From WJLY01 sp964399265 (GTDB lineage Bacteria; Joyebacterota; Joyebacteria; Joyebacterales; Joyebacteraceae): 64,000 bases of DNA. A model generated the notes under the pieces. It saw nothing but the letters and a program-made list of their open reading frames with translations, made no database searches and had not been told where the DNA came from. The translations under genes and the position numbers were made by a program. The stretch spans positions 1 to 64,000 of the forward strand of contig CAYNQF010000002.1 of assembly GCA_964399265.1 (NCBI GenBank), read 5' to 3'. Positions 41,648 to 51,372 of this stretch are shown here, piece by piece. How positions within the stretch are numbered: position 1 is the stretch's first letter; every line of letters begins with the position of its first letter.

Positions 41648-44600
41648 ATGCTCTCAGGCAAGCGCCCCACAAGAGCGGTATCACTTCTCCTCGCCGTACC
41701 CATCGTCCTGGCGGCCGGTTTCTGGTTCCACCGGGCCGAGGAGCGCGAGATGAGGTCGGAGATCGACGAGGGGCTTCATACGATCGCGCAGCTCAAGGCC
41801 GAGCAGCTCGAGGCGTGGCGGAGGGAGAGGTTGGGCGACGCGGCGGTTCTGGCCGAGAACGCGTTCCTGGTGCGGGCGGTTGACGAGTGGCTGCGCGACC
41901 CGCGGCCGGAGGGCGAGCACGACATAGCCGCGATTCTCGAGAGCGTTTCCGCCAACTACGGGTATGCCGACGTGGCCGTCGTGTCTCCAGACGGCAACAT
42001 TCTCCTGAGCGTGAACGGGGCGCAGGATGTCAGGGAGGCAGAGGTGGTGCACGACGTGTCGGGCGCGGTTGCCGACGGCCGTCCTCACCTGGCCGACATG
42101 CACAATGGCGAGATTCTCGGACGGCCACACATGGCCGCGGTAGCTCCTCTCGTCGTCAGAGACGGCGACGAAGAGCGTACGGTGGCGGCCGTCCTGCTCG
42201 TCTGCGACGCTCGAACGATGCTTGATCCCATTCTCAGATTCTGGCCTACCGACAGCGAGACAGCGGAGACGCTGCTCGTCCGTCGGGAGGGCGACGACGT
42301 GGTGTTCCTGAACGACCCGAGGCGCATGTCGGGAGCGGCGCTCAAGCTCCAGTTTCCGGTGACGCGTGATGATCTTCCTTCCGTTGCGGGCGTCAAAGGG
42401 CTCTACGGCGTCGTCGAAGGGCGAGACTATCGCGGCGTGGACGTCATCGCGGATGCGCTACCGGTCCCCGATTCGCCCTGGACGGTCGTCGCCAAGATCG
42501 ACGCCGCCGAGGCGTTGGCACCCCTTCGTACGAGATCTGCCGTGACGACGGTCATCGTTCTTGCCGCCGTGTCGGTCCTGCTTGCAGCGGTCATGGCGGT
42601 TTGGAGCAGGGATCAGAAGCACAAGTATGAGGCTCTGTACCTCTCCGAGGCCGCTCTCAAGGCGAGCGAAGAACGCTTCGGCATTACGCTCCGGAGCATC
42701 GGTGACGCCGTCATCACGACGGACGACGGCGGCAACATCACGTTCTTGAACCACGTAGCGGAGGACTTGACCGGGTGGACGTCGGAAGAGGCGGAGGGCA
42801 GACCCTTAGGCGAGGTCTTCGAGGTGATCAACGAGACCACTCACGAGGCGGTGGAGAACCCCGCGATGAAGGTGTTGCGCGATGGGATCATCGTCGGTCT
42901 CGCCAATCACACGCTCCTGATCTCCCGGGACGGTACCGAGCATCCGATCGCGGATAGCGGGGCTCCCATCCGCGACGGCGACAACGTCGTCGGCGTGGTC
43001 CTCGTGTTCCGCGACACCACCGAGGAGCGCGAGGCGGAGCGGAGACTTGAAGAGAGCCTGAAGAGGCAGGAACACCTCGTCTCGGTGCTTCGTGCGATAA
43101 GAGACGTGAACCAGCTGATCACTCGCGAGGACGACCGCGAGAAGCTGGTCCAGGGTGCGTGCGATTGCATGACCGGGGTGCTGGGGCACGGCAGCGCCAG
43201 GATCATGTTGCTCGGCGCAGACGGTAGCATCGAGGGTATGGGCTACTCGGGTGACCCGGCAGTACTGGAGCAGCTGCGGGAGGTCGTCGAGAGCGGTGAG
43301 ATGCCGCCGTGCGCGAAGCAGATACTTGCCTCGGAGGGCGTCACCGTCGTGTCGGACTCGCCGCATGCCTGCTCCGGAGTTCTGGACGGCGGGGGAAGTC
43401 ACGAGGCTGCTCTTGGAACTCGGCTCGAGTTCAAGGACCGTCTGTATGGCCTCATTGCCACGTCCGTCCCGGCAGAGTATGCGGAGGATGATGATGAACG
43501 GGGGCTGTTTGCCGAGGTCGCGGGCGACATCGCCTTCGCTCTCTGGAAGATAGAGAGCGCACAGCGCAGGCACGAGGTCGAACAGAAGTACAGCGCGGCT
43601 CTTGCGACGACCAGCGATGCCGTCGTCATGGTGGACGGAGACGCCAGGATCGTGATGTTCAATCCGGGTGCCGAGAGACTTCTGGGGTACTCGTCGGAGG
43701 AAGTGCTCGGAAAGTCCGTCATCATGTTCACGCCGGACGACAAGCAGAGCGAGATGCAGATGGTACTCGAGGCGACGCGCGCCGGCACGGTCTCCCAGCG
43801 ATTGGAGACCGAGCGAATCACAAAGGATGGAAGGAGAGTGCCGGTCGAGATAGCGGTCAACTCGCAGACAGATGAAGACGGTCGACCGGTTGGATCGGTG
43901 GAGGTGCTCAGAGACATCACGGAACGTCAGGAGGCAGAGCGCGCTCTCGTCGAGAGCCGACGGATCCTCAACGACACAGGAAGACTTGCGGCCGTAGGAG
44001 GCTGGGAGTTCGACGTCGAGACCGGCGCCGTCACATGGACGGACGTGCTGTTCGACGTGCTCGAGATAGAGTGGAGTCCCAGGGCACCGGCCTTCGAGAA
44101 GCACCTCGACTCATACCTCCCCGAGTCCCGCGAGGCACTCGAGCGCGCTCATCATCGGGCGCTCGATGAGGGGGTGTCGTTCGACCTGGAACTACAACTC
44201 CGTACGCCCAAGCGCGGAGTCATATGGTGCCGGGCCTGTGGCGAGCCGGTAGTCGTCGGAGGCAAGACCGCGAAGCTTCGCGGTACATACCAGGACATCA
44301 CCGTTCGCAAGGAAGCGGAGCTTGACCTCGAGCGGGCGCTTGTCGAGACGCGAAAGCGCGAGGACGAGACGCGGGCACTGCTCGATGGCGCCAGAACCGT
44401 GCTCAAGTCCTCGTCCCTTGAGGACTCCACCAGAGCCATATTCGATCGAGCGAGGGAGGCCACCGGCGCGGCCTCGGGTTTCGTGATGCTGCTCAATGAC
44501 GATGGGTCGGAGCGCAAGGTGCTGTTCATCGAGACCGGAGACCCGTCTCGCGACGCGGAGGCCGCGCCGCCCAGGCTCCCGAATGGTCTGCGTGAGCACC

Positions 44601-46423
44601 TGCGGCGAGACGGTACAGCCGTCTTCGAGAACGATTTCATGAGCAGCGAGTGGGCCCAGGGCATGCCTCCCGGCCGCATCGAGCTGCGCAATATTCTCCT
44701 AGCACCGTTGGCAGTAGGGGGGAGCGTCGTAGGAGTCATGGGGCTCGCCAACAAACCCGGCGGCTTCGATGACAACGACGCGGGCGTGTCCGAAGCCTTC
44801 GGGAACCTCGCGGCAGTGGCTCTGGAGCGTTCCATGTCGATCGAGCAGCTGCGTGAGAGCGAGGAGAAGTACAGGCTGCTTGCAGACAACGTCGCCGACT
44901 GCATATGGGTGGCGAGCATGGACGGTATTCTCGAGTACATAAACCCCACGTGCGGGGTCCTGTTCGGGTACACACCGGAGGAGATGATCGGAAAGCCGGT
45001 CGATGCCTACTGCGACGAGGAGAACTCGAGGAAGATGGTGGAAGCGATCGGCGATGCGATCTCACGGTTGCCCGACACCTCATCGACGACGCTTGAAACG
45101 CAGTTTCTCAGGAAGGACGGCACCATGGTCGACGTCGAGGTGAGGGGACGTGTGTTGCTGGATGAGGGCGGACGGCCGAGGAAGCTGCAGGGCGTGACCA
45201 GGGACATCACCGAGCGCAAGGTTGCCCAGGCCGAGCAGGAGAGACTCCAGACACAGCTGGCTCAGTCGCAGAAGATGGAGTCAGTGGGGCAGCTCGCCGG
45301 CGGAGTTGCGCACGACTTCAACAATATGCTGCAGGTGATACTGGGCAACTCAGAACTGGCTCTCATGAAGGTTGCGTCCGACGACGCTCTTCATAGTGAC
45401 CTCGACCAGATACACTCGGCCGCCGAGCGTTCGGCCGATCTCACGCGACAGCTGCTCGCCTTCGCGCGCAAGCAGACTGTCGCTCCCCGCGTGATGGACC
45501 TGAACGGCACCGTGGGCGGGATGCTCAAGATGCTGCAGCGTCTGATCGGCGAGGACATAGACCTCACGTGGTCACCTGCGTCGAAGCTCTGGCCCGTCAA
45601 GCTCGATCCGTCGCAGGTCGACCAGATCCTGGCGAACCTGTGCGTGAACGCGCGGGACGCCATTGGCGGCGTCGGCAAGGTCATCATCAGCACGGCCAAC
45701 GTCGAAGTAGAGCCGGGAGCGGACTCGTGGTTCGTGGACGGTCCCCCGCGCGGGTCGTACGTCACGCTATCCGTGACGGACACCGGGAAGGGCATGGATC
45801 GGGAGACGATGGACAGGATCTTTGATCCGTTCTTCACAACGAAGCCGGTGGGTCACGGAACGGGCCTTGGCCTCTCGACGGTGTACGGCATCGTGAGGCA
45901 GAACGACGGGAACGTGCAGGTCTCCAGCGAGAAGGGGCAGGGGACGACGTTCACCGTCTTCCTCCCGCGGTACGAAGGCTCGTTGGATGAGATCACGGAG
46001 GAGAGGTCACAGACCATGGCGTCCGCCGCCGGCGAGACAGTTCTGGTCGTCGAGGACGAGTCGGCGATACTGGACTTGTGTTCGTCCGTGCTGAGTCAGC
46101 TCGGGTACCACGTGCTGACGGATCGCACGCCCGCCGAGGCGCTGGTCACGGAGGCCATGCATCAGGGACAGATAGACCTCCTGATCACCGACGTCATCAT
46201 GCCCGACATGAACGGAAGAGAGCTGGCGAAGCGCATAATCACGCATCGTCCCAACATCAGCGTGCTGTACATGTCGGGTTACACGGCCGACGTCATATCG
46301 CGGCGCGGCGTACTGGAGGATGGTGTCAGCTTCCTTCAGAAGCCCTTCTCGGTAGGCTCTATCGCCGCAAAGGTCAGAGAAGCGCTGGCGTCCTCCGTGC
46401 ACTCCCAGGACGCACCCTCATAA
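41648..46423 (+). CDS. large hybrid sensor histidine kinase (PAS/GAF, HisKA, HATPase, receiver)
   Basis: ATG 41648 has GGAGGA six bases upstream. The 1591-residue membrane protein has TM1 (about 9-27), an extracellular Cache-like sensor (about 30-295) and TM2 (298-318). PAS (336-450), GAF (478-634), PAS (647-765), PAS (773-888), GAF (910-1064) and PAS (1070-1194) domains follow. HisKA has the phosphorylated His1222 in GVAHDFNN. The HATPase domain (1314-1445) has DTGKGMD and HGTGLGLSTVYG, and a C-terminal receiver has Asp1515 in ITDVIMPDMNG. The HDFNN type usually works with a phosphorelay. No response regulator gene is adjacent, so its output is unknown. The many sensory domains suggest integration of several signals. 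Confidence 0.93.
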   Translation: MLSGKRPTRAVSLLLAVPIVLAAGFWFHRAEEREMRSEIDEGLHTIAQLKAEQLEAWRRERLGDAAVLAENAFLVRAVDEWLRDPRPEGEHDIAAILESVSANYGYADVAVVSPDGNILLSVNGAQDVREAEVVHDVSGAVADGRPHLADMHNGEILGRPHMAAVAPLVVRDGDEERTVAAVLLVCDARTMLDPILRFWPTDSETAETLLVRREGDDVVFLNDPRRMSGAALKLQFPVTRDDLPSVAGVKGLYGVVEGRDYRGVDVIADALPVPDSPWTVVAKIDAAEALAPLRTRSAVTTVIVLAAVSVLLAAVMAVWSRDQKHKYEALYLSEAALKASEERFGITLRSIGDAVITTDDGGNITFLNHVAEDLTGWTSEEAEGRPLGEVFEVINETTHEAVENPAMKVLRDGIIVGLANHTLLISRDGTEHPIADSGAPIRDGDNVVGVVLVFRDTTEEREAERRLEESLKRQEHLVSVLRAIRDVNQLITREDDREKLVQGACDCMTGVLGHGSARIMLLGADGSIEGMGYSGDPAVLEQLREVVESGEMPPCAKQILASEGVTVVSDSPHACSGVLDGGGSHEAALGTRLEFKDRLYGLIATSVPAEYAEDDDERGLFAEVAGDIAFALWKIESAQRRHEVEQKYSAALATTSDAVVMVDGDARIVMFNPGAERLLGYSSEEVLGKSVIMFTPDDKQSEMQMVLEATRAGTVSQRLETERITKDGRRVPVEIAVNSQTDEDGRPVGSVEVLRDITERQEAERALVESRRILNDTGRLAAVGGWEFDVETGAVTWTDVLFDVLEIEWSPRAPAFEKHLDSYLPESREALERAHHRALDEGVSFDLELQLRTPKRGVIWCRACGEPVVVGGKTAKLRGTYQDITVRKEAELDLERALVETRKREDETRALLDGARTVLKSSSLEDSTRAIFDRAREATGAASGFVMLLNDDGSERKVLFIETGDPSRDAEAAPPRLPNGLREHLRRDGTAVFENDFMSSEWAQGMPPGRIELRNILLAPLAVGGSVVGVMGLANKPGGFDDNDAGVSEAFGNLAAVALERSMSIEQLRESEEKYRLLADNVADCIWVASMDGILEYINPTCGVLFGYTPEEMIGKPVDAYCDEENSRKMVEAIGDAISRLPDTSSTTLETQFLRKDGTMVDVEVRGRVLLDEGGRPRKLQGVTRDITERKVAQAEQERLQTQLAQSQKMESVGQLAGGVAHDFNNMLQVILGNSELALMKVASDDALHSDLDQIHSAAERSADLTRQLLAFARKQTVAPRVMDLNGTVGGMLKMLQRLIGEDIDLTWSPASKLWPVKLDPSQVDQILANLCVNARDAIGGVGKVIISTANVEVEPGADSWFVDGPPRGSYVTLSVTDTGKGMDRETMDRIFDPFFTTKPVGHGTGLGLSTVYGIVRQNDGNVQVSSEKGQGTTFTVFLPRYEGSLDEITEERSQTMASAAGETVLVVEDESAILDLCSSVLSQLGYHVLTDRTPAEALVTEAMHQGQIDLLITDVIMPDMNGRELAKRIITHRPNISVLYMSGYTADVISRRGVLEDGVSFLQKPFSVGSIAAKVREALASSVHSQDAPS

Positions 46424-46449
46424 TGCCCACCCTCATAGTGCCCACCCAT

Positions 46450-46476
46450 AGGGGGGCACTCGCTCGTTCAGTGCCC
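46450..46476. terminator. hairpin between convergent genes
   Basis: GGGGGGCAC / GTGCCCTC surround an 11-base loop. Before it ATAATGCCCACCC and ATAGTGCCCACCC form a direct repeat (46421-46449), the first overlapping the kinase stop. Confidence 0.5.
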
Positions 46477-46489
46477 TCGTGGGCTGGAC

Positions 46490-48007
46490 CTACTCAACCA
46501 GAGCTTCCATGTCGGGCGTGATGACGACGTCGATACGCCGGTTGCGTGCGCGCCCGTCCGCGGTCTCGTTGTTCGCGATGGGCTCGGACTCGCCGCGACC
46601 AACTGCGGTCACGCGCTCCGGGTCGATGCGCATGTTGGCGAGCAGGTACTCGCGCACGGCCGCCGCCCGGTCCTCCGACAGCGTGAGGTTCATCTCGTCC
46701 GTTCCGTACGAGTCGGTGTGACCCTCGACCAGGAGCGAGCAGCCCGGGAACAGGTTGACCGCGTCCTGGACCTTCGTGAGAAGCGAGAAGTACTGCGGCT
46801 GGATAACCGCCTTGCCCGAGTCGAATTGGAGCCCGACGACTCGTACGATGACGTCGTTGCCCTCCCTCAGCACACGCGCCTCGCTTGTGTCGAACATCTT
46901 CTGAATGCGGTCGAACCGCTCGCGAACGGCCGCCTCGGCCTCCATCCTGCGCTGGAGCGCCTGGTGCTCCTCCGACGCGCCGCCCAGTTCCTCCTCGAGG
47001 CCGGCTATCTGCCCCTCGAGCTCCTCGACCGCGCGTTCTCTCTCGGCAAGCGCCGACCGGAGAGCCTCGTTGTCGGCCCGGAGTCCCTCGAACCTCTGGA
47101 TGATGGTGTTCGTCGTCAGTTCGTACCCGTCGCTGAAACGCGGGACGATGTCGATCGTGCCGGAGATCGCTTCCAGGGGACGCTCGGAGTCGAGCACGAT
47201 CTGCTCGACTGTGGCTTCGTCGGCGTCCACGCCCCTCGCTAGTTCAGCGATACGGAAGGCGTGGTTGGCCTCGTACTTCGCCTCGCTCGCCAGAGTCCGC
47301 GGCAGATCGGTGTCGTAGCGGTCCTTCTCGATTGCGGCCTCGGCCTGTGAGAGCAGGTCCTGCGAGCGTGCGAGGGTCTCGGGCGCGTACCTTTCGGTCC
47401 TGTCCTTCCTGGCCCTCTCGAGGAGCGCTCGGGTCTCGTCGAAAAAGTTGGACTTGATGGCGTTCAGCTCGGCGTCCCGGAAGAGCGGCACGGCTTCCTC
47501 CGCGCGCTTCTTCGCTCTGTTGACGTTGCCGCCTTCGAGCGAGCGAGCCGCCTCACCGAATCTCTGCTCCGCCTTCTCCCACAACTCCGCCGCGTACCTT
47601 GCGGCCTCCGCGGTCTCCGCGTCGTCGCGCGCGCCAATCGCGTCCGCGAGAGTGACCTTCGCGAGTTTGGTCGCCTCGATCGCGGCCTTGAAACTCTCGA
47701 CCGCATCGGCCAGATCCTCCTGAATGCTCTCGATGTCTCTCCCTCGCTCCAGGTGGTCCTCAGCACGGTCGTAGAGCTTCTGCGCATCCTCGAAGCTGTC
47801 CGGGGCCAGGACGTCGGCGCGGGCCTCGATGGCCGCGTCCCTGAAGCTGTCCGCGGTAGAGAAGAGGTCGGCTCTCAGGTCCTGGGCTGCCGCAGGGGCG
47901 CTCAAGGCGATACTACCGAGCAACGTGACGGCAAGCGACACAACGAGAGCGGCGGCCTGCAGCCTTGCCCGCGCCTCGCTGGGGCTGTTACGGCGGTCGA
48001 GCAACAT
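46490..48007 (-). CDS. OmpA-family peptidoglycan-binding outer-membrane protein with coiled coil
   Basis: ATG 48007 (GGAAGGAG upstream) starts a signal peptide ending SAPAAAQD. The 505-residue product is mostly alpha-helical and charged from about residue 45 to 370 (DUF4398-like repeats of the type DAxLxxRAEDHLERG and a long coiled coil near ALAERERAVEELEGQIAGLEEEL). The C-terminal OmpA domain (about 385-500) has LQFDSGKAVIQPQY, VEGHTDSYGTDEMNLTLSEDRAAAVREYL and ARNRRIDVVI with the residues that hold diaminopimelate. It would tether the envelope to peptidoglycan. No barrel domain is present. Confidence 0.9.
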   Translation of the reverse strand: MLLDRRNSPSEARARLQAAALVVSLAVTLLGSIALSAPAAAQDLRADLFSTADSFRDAAIEARADVLAPDSFEDAQKLYDRAEDHLERGRDIESIQEDLADAVESFKAAIEATKLAKVTLADAIGARDDAETAEAARYAAELWEKAEQRFGEAARSLEGGNVNRAKKRAEEAVPLFRDAELNAIKSNFFDETRALLERARKDRTERYAPETLARSQDLLSQAEAAIEKDRYDTDLPRTLASEAKYEANHAFRIAELARGVDADEATVEQIVLDSERPLEAISGTIDIVPRFSDGYELTTNTIIQRFEGLRADNEALRSALAERERAVEELEGQIAGLEEELGGASEEHQALQRRMEAEAAVRERFDRIQKMFDTSEARVLREGNDVIVRVVGLQFDSGKAVIQPQYFSLLTKVQDAVNLFPGCSLLVEGHTDSYGTDEMNLTLSEDRAAAVREYLLANMRIDPERVTAVGRGESEPIANNETADGRARNRRIDVVITPDMEALVE

Positions 48008-48162
48008 GCTTGTGCTCCTTCCGGGTGCCTGTGGCGGTCGACTAGCGTATGCGAACCACGTGGGTGGATTCTTCTACGGCGGCCCGGCGTTCGCAAGCGG
48101 AATCAGACAAGGGGGCCGCATGGCCCGCCTCACGCGGCCAACCGGCGGTCAGGCCGTCGCAC

Positions 48163-48191
48163 CTGCCACGCCCCTCATTCTGTGCTATAAT
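48163..48191 (+). promoter_or_regulatory. promoter of the endonuclease gene
   Basis: TATAAT at 48186 is preceded by TGTGC, and CTGCCA lies 17 bases upstream as a weak -35. The sequence 48008-48162 holds nothing else recognisable. Confidence 0.55.
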
Positions 48192-48278
48192 AGAAGAACG
48201 GGAATACTGCGGGCCGCGTCGAAAACCGGGCATCGGCGAGATCGACGTGTGCCTCTACGAAACAGCGGGAGCGACACC

Positions 48279-51023
48279 ATGCGCAGGACATCAGTCCGGA
48301 CGGCGGTTGCCGCACTGGCCCTGGCGGCCCTAATGGCGGCGCCGGCCTATTCGAACGTGCTCATATCCGAGATGTGCGACCCGCATCTCAACTACCTCAC
48401 CGACCGGTTCATCGAGATCTACAATCCGGGACCTGAGGCCGTGGACCTTACGGACTGGTCCCTCGTCGCGGTCGGCAACGGCGGCGACATCTTCACCTGG
48501 CCACTCTCCGGGACGATAGCCGCCGGCCAGGCCCTGGTAGCCGGCGACTACACCACGGTCGTGCCCTTCCAGGTCGACTTTCCCGAAGAGGCGTGGTCGA
48601 GCAACAACAGCCTCTGGAACGGGAAGGTGGGGGACGGGGCGAAGCTCTTGAACGCCAGTTCCATCGTGATCGACTACGCCGTCGTTGACGGCACGGCGTT
48701 CGAGAACGAGGACTACAACCGCAACTACGGCGTGGTGCAGCCCTCGACCGCCTACGACCCGTCCGAGTGGACGGCGACGCCCGCGGAATACCCGACGGAC
48801 GGCACCCCGGGCACGCACTACTCGGCGCCGCCGACCCCGGGCCCCACGGTGACGAACATCGTCACCGAGCCCGACGCTCCGCTGGCGGGCGAGACCGTTG
48901 ACGTTTACGCCGTAGTGACCGACACGGTCGCCATCGGCACGGTCTCCCTCTTCTGGGGCACCTCCCAGTTCAGCCTTCCGAACGAGATAACGATGTCGCT
49001 CGATTCGGGAGACACCTACGTCACCGATTCGCAGATACCTGCCCAGACCTCTGGGACGACCGTCTACTTCGAGATACATGCCGCGAACGTCCTTCCCGGG
49101 ACTACGGTCACTGACGTCGACAGCTACTCGCTTCCGTTCGTAGCGTCGATCTCCGAGATCCAGGGCACGGGCTCAGACTCACCCTACGAGGGCTACGCGG
49201 TCATCACGCACGGCGTCGTGACCGGCAACTACGGGACCTACTTCACCGTGCAGGACGGGAGCGGCGCCCGTTCCGGTGTGTGGGCGCGCGCGCTGTCGGC
49301 GCCCGCGGTCGGCGACTCCGTCACCATCAGGGGCACCGTGAGCGAGACCTACGGCGTCTCGTACATAGGCACCACGGTCGTGATCGGCGTCACCGTCGAG
49401 GCCACGATGGCGGGCGCGGCGCTCCCCGCGGCCGCGTCGGTGTCGACCGTTGCCGCATCCGCTGAGGACTACGAGGGAGTGCTTGTCGTCGTGGATGACG
49501 CGACGTGCACGGACGCGGACATCGGCGGCGGCGCGTGGGCGGTCGACGACGGGAGCGGAGAGGCCAGGGTGGGCGACCTCGGGCTGAGCTACACTCCCTA
49601 CCTCGGTACGACCTACGGCGTCACGGGCCCCGTGATCTACGTCGACGGCGGGTTCGCGATCGAGCCTCGCAGTGCCGGCGACGTGGTCTGGACGGGGGAC
49701 ACCGTCGCGCCTTCGATCTATCAGGCATACACGGAGACGGAGACGAGCGTCCTCATCACCTTCTCCGAGCCCGTGGACGAGACCTCAGGCGAGACGGCCG
49801 CGAACTACACCATAGACGGGCTCATGGTCTACGACGCCGAACGCGACGTGTCGCACTTCGACGAGGTCCTGCTCACTGTCAGTGCGATGACGGCCGGCGA
49901 GTACACGCTCGTCGTGCACGGCGTGGAGGACCTCCATTCGAACGCGGCAGACGGAGTCGTATACGACTTCGACTACGTGGATGTCTCGATACCGTCAGGT
50001 TACTACGACGCCGCCGAGGGCCTGGCGGGAGACGACCTCCGCGCGGCCCTGCACGGGATCATCGACGACCACACCGTGCTTCCGTACACGTACTCGTGGG
50101 AGGCCTTCTACACGACCGACGACAAGCCGAACGGCAAGGTCTGGGACATGTACTCGGACGTGCCCGGCGGCACTCCGCCGTACGAGTACACGTTCGGCGT
50201 CGACCAGGGCGGCGTGGGCGGCGTCGAGGGAACGGGCTACAACAGGGAACACGCTTGGCCGTCGAGCTGGTCCGGCGACGAGCTGCTTCCCAAGTACTCC
50301 GATCTGCATACGATCTATCCGACCGACAACTACGTCAACAATCAGCGGGGCAACTACCCGTACGGCGAGGTCGACTCGCCGACATGGACGTCACTGAACG
50401 GAAGCAAGCTGGGCAACTGCACGTATCCAGGGTACTCGGGCATGGCCTTCGAGCCCATCGACGAGTACAAGGGCGACTTCGCCCGCACGTACTTCTACGT
50501 GACAGTCCGGTACTACACCGAGGACGCCGCGTGGACCACGAGCCCGATGACCGACGGCGCGGACATCCTGCCCTGGGCGGTCAACATGCTGCTCGACTGG
50601 CACGAGGCCGACCCGGTCAGCCGCAAGGAACTCGAGCGCAACGGCGAGATCTACGGGATGCAGGGCAACAGGAACCCGTTCATCGACCGGCCCGAGTTCG
50701 CCGACCTCATGTACCAGGCGGCCGGCGTGGATGACGAGCCGATGCCCGCGTTCGCGCTGGGACAGAGTTCGCCCAACCCGGCCACGCTCTCTTCGACGAT
50801 CAGCTTCACCGTGCCGTCCCGAACGGACGTCCGCCTGAGCGTCTACGACGTCGCGGGAAGGCTCGTCCGCGTTCTGGCCGACAGGGACTTCAGGGCGGGC
50901 GACCACGAGGTTTCGTGGGACGGGATGGACTCATCGGGTCGCCGCGTCGCGGCGGGAGTCTACTTCTACTCGATGGACGCCGGCGAGTACAGCGCCGCCA
51001 GAAAGATGGTCCTCCTGCGGTAG
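48279..51023 (+). CDS. secreted endonuclease I family nuclease with lamin-tail, OB-like and FlgD-like domains
   Basis: The start is ATG 48279 (GGGAG upstream), downstream of the TATAAT box; the extra 150 codons of the open frame are rejected. The 914-residue product has a signal peptide (RTAVAALALAALMAAPAYS) and a lamin-tail domain (ISEMCDPHLNYLTDRFIEIYNPG, to about 140). An OB-like domain follows (GTGSDSPYEGYAVITHGVV..VGDSVTIRGTV, about 290-440), related to that of the amidohydrolase at 8880. An Ig-like segment precedes the endonuclease I domain (about 570-810) with the catalytic GYNREHAWPSSW and YPTDNYVNNQRGNYPYGEV. A FlgD-like Ig domain ends ARKMVLLR. It would digest DNA or RNA outside the cell for nutrients. 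Confidence 0.92.
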   Translation: MRRTSVRTAVAALALAALMAAPAYSNVLISEMCDPHLNYLTDRFIEIYNPGPEAVDLTDWSLVAVGNGGDIFTWPLSGTIAAGQALVAGDYTTVVPFQVDFPEEAWSSNNSLWNGKVGDGAKLLNASSIVIDYAVVDGTAFENEDYNRNYGVVQPSTAYDPSEWTATPAEYPTDGTPGTHYSAPPTPGPTVTNIVTEPDAPLAGETVDVYAVVTDTVAIGTVSLFWGTSQFSLPNEITMSLDSGDTYVTDSQIPAQTSGTTVYFEIHAANVLPGTTVTDVDSYSLPFVASISEIQGTGSDSPYEGYAVITHGVVTGNYGTYFTVQDGSGARSGVWARALSAPAVGDSVTIRGTVSETYGVSYIGTTVVIGVTVEATMAGAALPAAASVSTVAASAEDYEGVLVVVDDATCTDADIGGGAWAVDDGSGEARVGDLGLSYTPYLGTTYGVTGPVIYVDGGFAIEPRSAGDVVWTGDTVAPSIYQAYTETETSVLITFSEPVDETSGETAANYTIDGLMVYDAERDVSHFDEVLLTVSAMTAGEYTLVVHGVEDLHSNAADGVVYDFDYVDVSIPSGYYDAAEGLAGDDLRAALHGIIDDHTVLPYTYSWEAFYTTDDKPNGKVWDMYSDVPGGTPPYEYTFGVDQGGVGGVEGTGYNREHAWPSSWSGDELLPKYSDLHTIYPTDNYVNNQRGNYPYGEVDSPTWTSLNGSKLGNCTYPGYSGMAFEPIDEYKGDFARTYFYVTVRYYTEDAAWTTSPMTDGADILPWAVNMLLDWHEADPVSRKELERNGEIYGMQGNRNPFIDRPEFADLMYQAAGVDDEPMPAFALGQSSPNPATLSSTISFTVPSRTDVRLSVYDVAGRLVRVLADRDFRAGDHEVSWDGMDSSGRRVAAGVYFYSMDAGEYSAARKMVLLR

Positions 51024-51048
51024 GCAGGGGACCGGCGGCGGCATGGAC

Positions 51049-51078
51049 GGGGCGCGCAACGGCGCCCCGTCTTGCTTC
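51049..51078 (+). terminator. intrinsic terminator of the endonuclease gene
   Basis: GACGGGGCGC / GCGCCCCGTC (10 bp) is followed by TTGCTTCTC. Confidence 0.75.
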
Positions 51079-51193
51079 TCCTGCCCGGTGGGCGCGACAG
51101 AATTGTTCCTTGCGGTGCACAGGTTGTGGAGCGACAATCGCGGATCGAGAGTGTCGGGTTCCCGTTCCTCTTATCGATACAAGAAGGTCCGCC

Positions 51194-51340
51194 ATGCGAG
51201 CTGTTGCCGCAGTAGTGCTGCTCCTGGCCGCAACCGTGCTGTGTTCGGCGGATCCGGGCGCTGCCACTCCTCCGCCGATCACCGAAATGCAGGCACAGAG
51301 GCTCGGTCGAGTCGAGCTGGGCTCGCTTCCGCCGTGCTGA
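51194..51340 (+). CDS. possible 48-residue secreted peptide
   Basis: ATG 51194 after AAGAAGG encodes a good signal peptide (MRAVAAVVLLLAATVLCSADPG) and then only about 25 residues (ATPPPITEMQAQRLGRVELGSLPPC). It is in a different frame from the BNR gene that follows 33 bases later. It could be a real small exported peptide, an upstream leader peptide, or the remains of a longer N-terminus separated by a frameshift. I cannot decide which. Confidence 0.4.
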   Translation: MRAVAAVVLLLAATVLCSADPGAATPPPITEMQAQRLGRVELGSLPPC

Positions 51341-51372
51341 ACCCACGCTCACGGTGGTCCGCACCGCTGTCC

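Noticed and set aside
47829..48278. 150-codon N-terminal extension of the endonuclease frame
   Set aside because: It overlaps the divergent OmpA-type gene and its signal region, crosses the TATAAT box, and a proper signal peptide begins at 48279.
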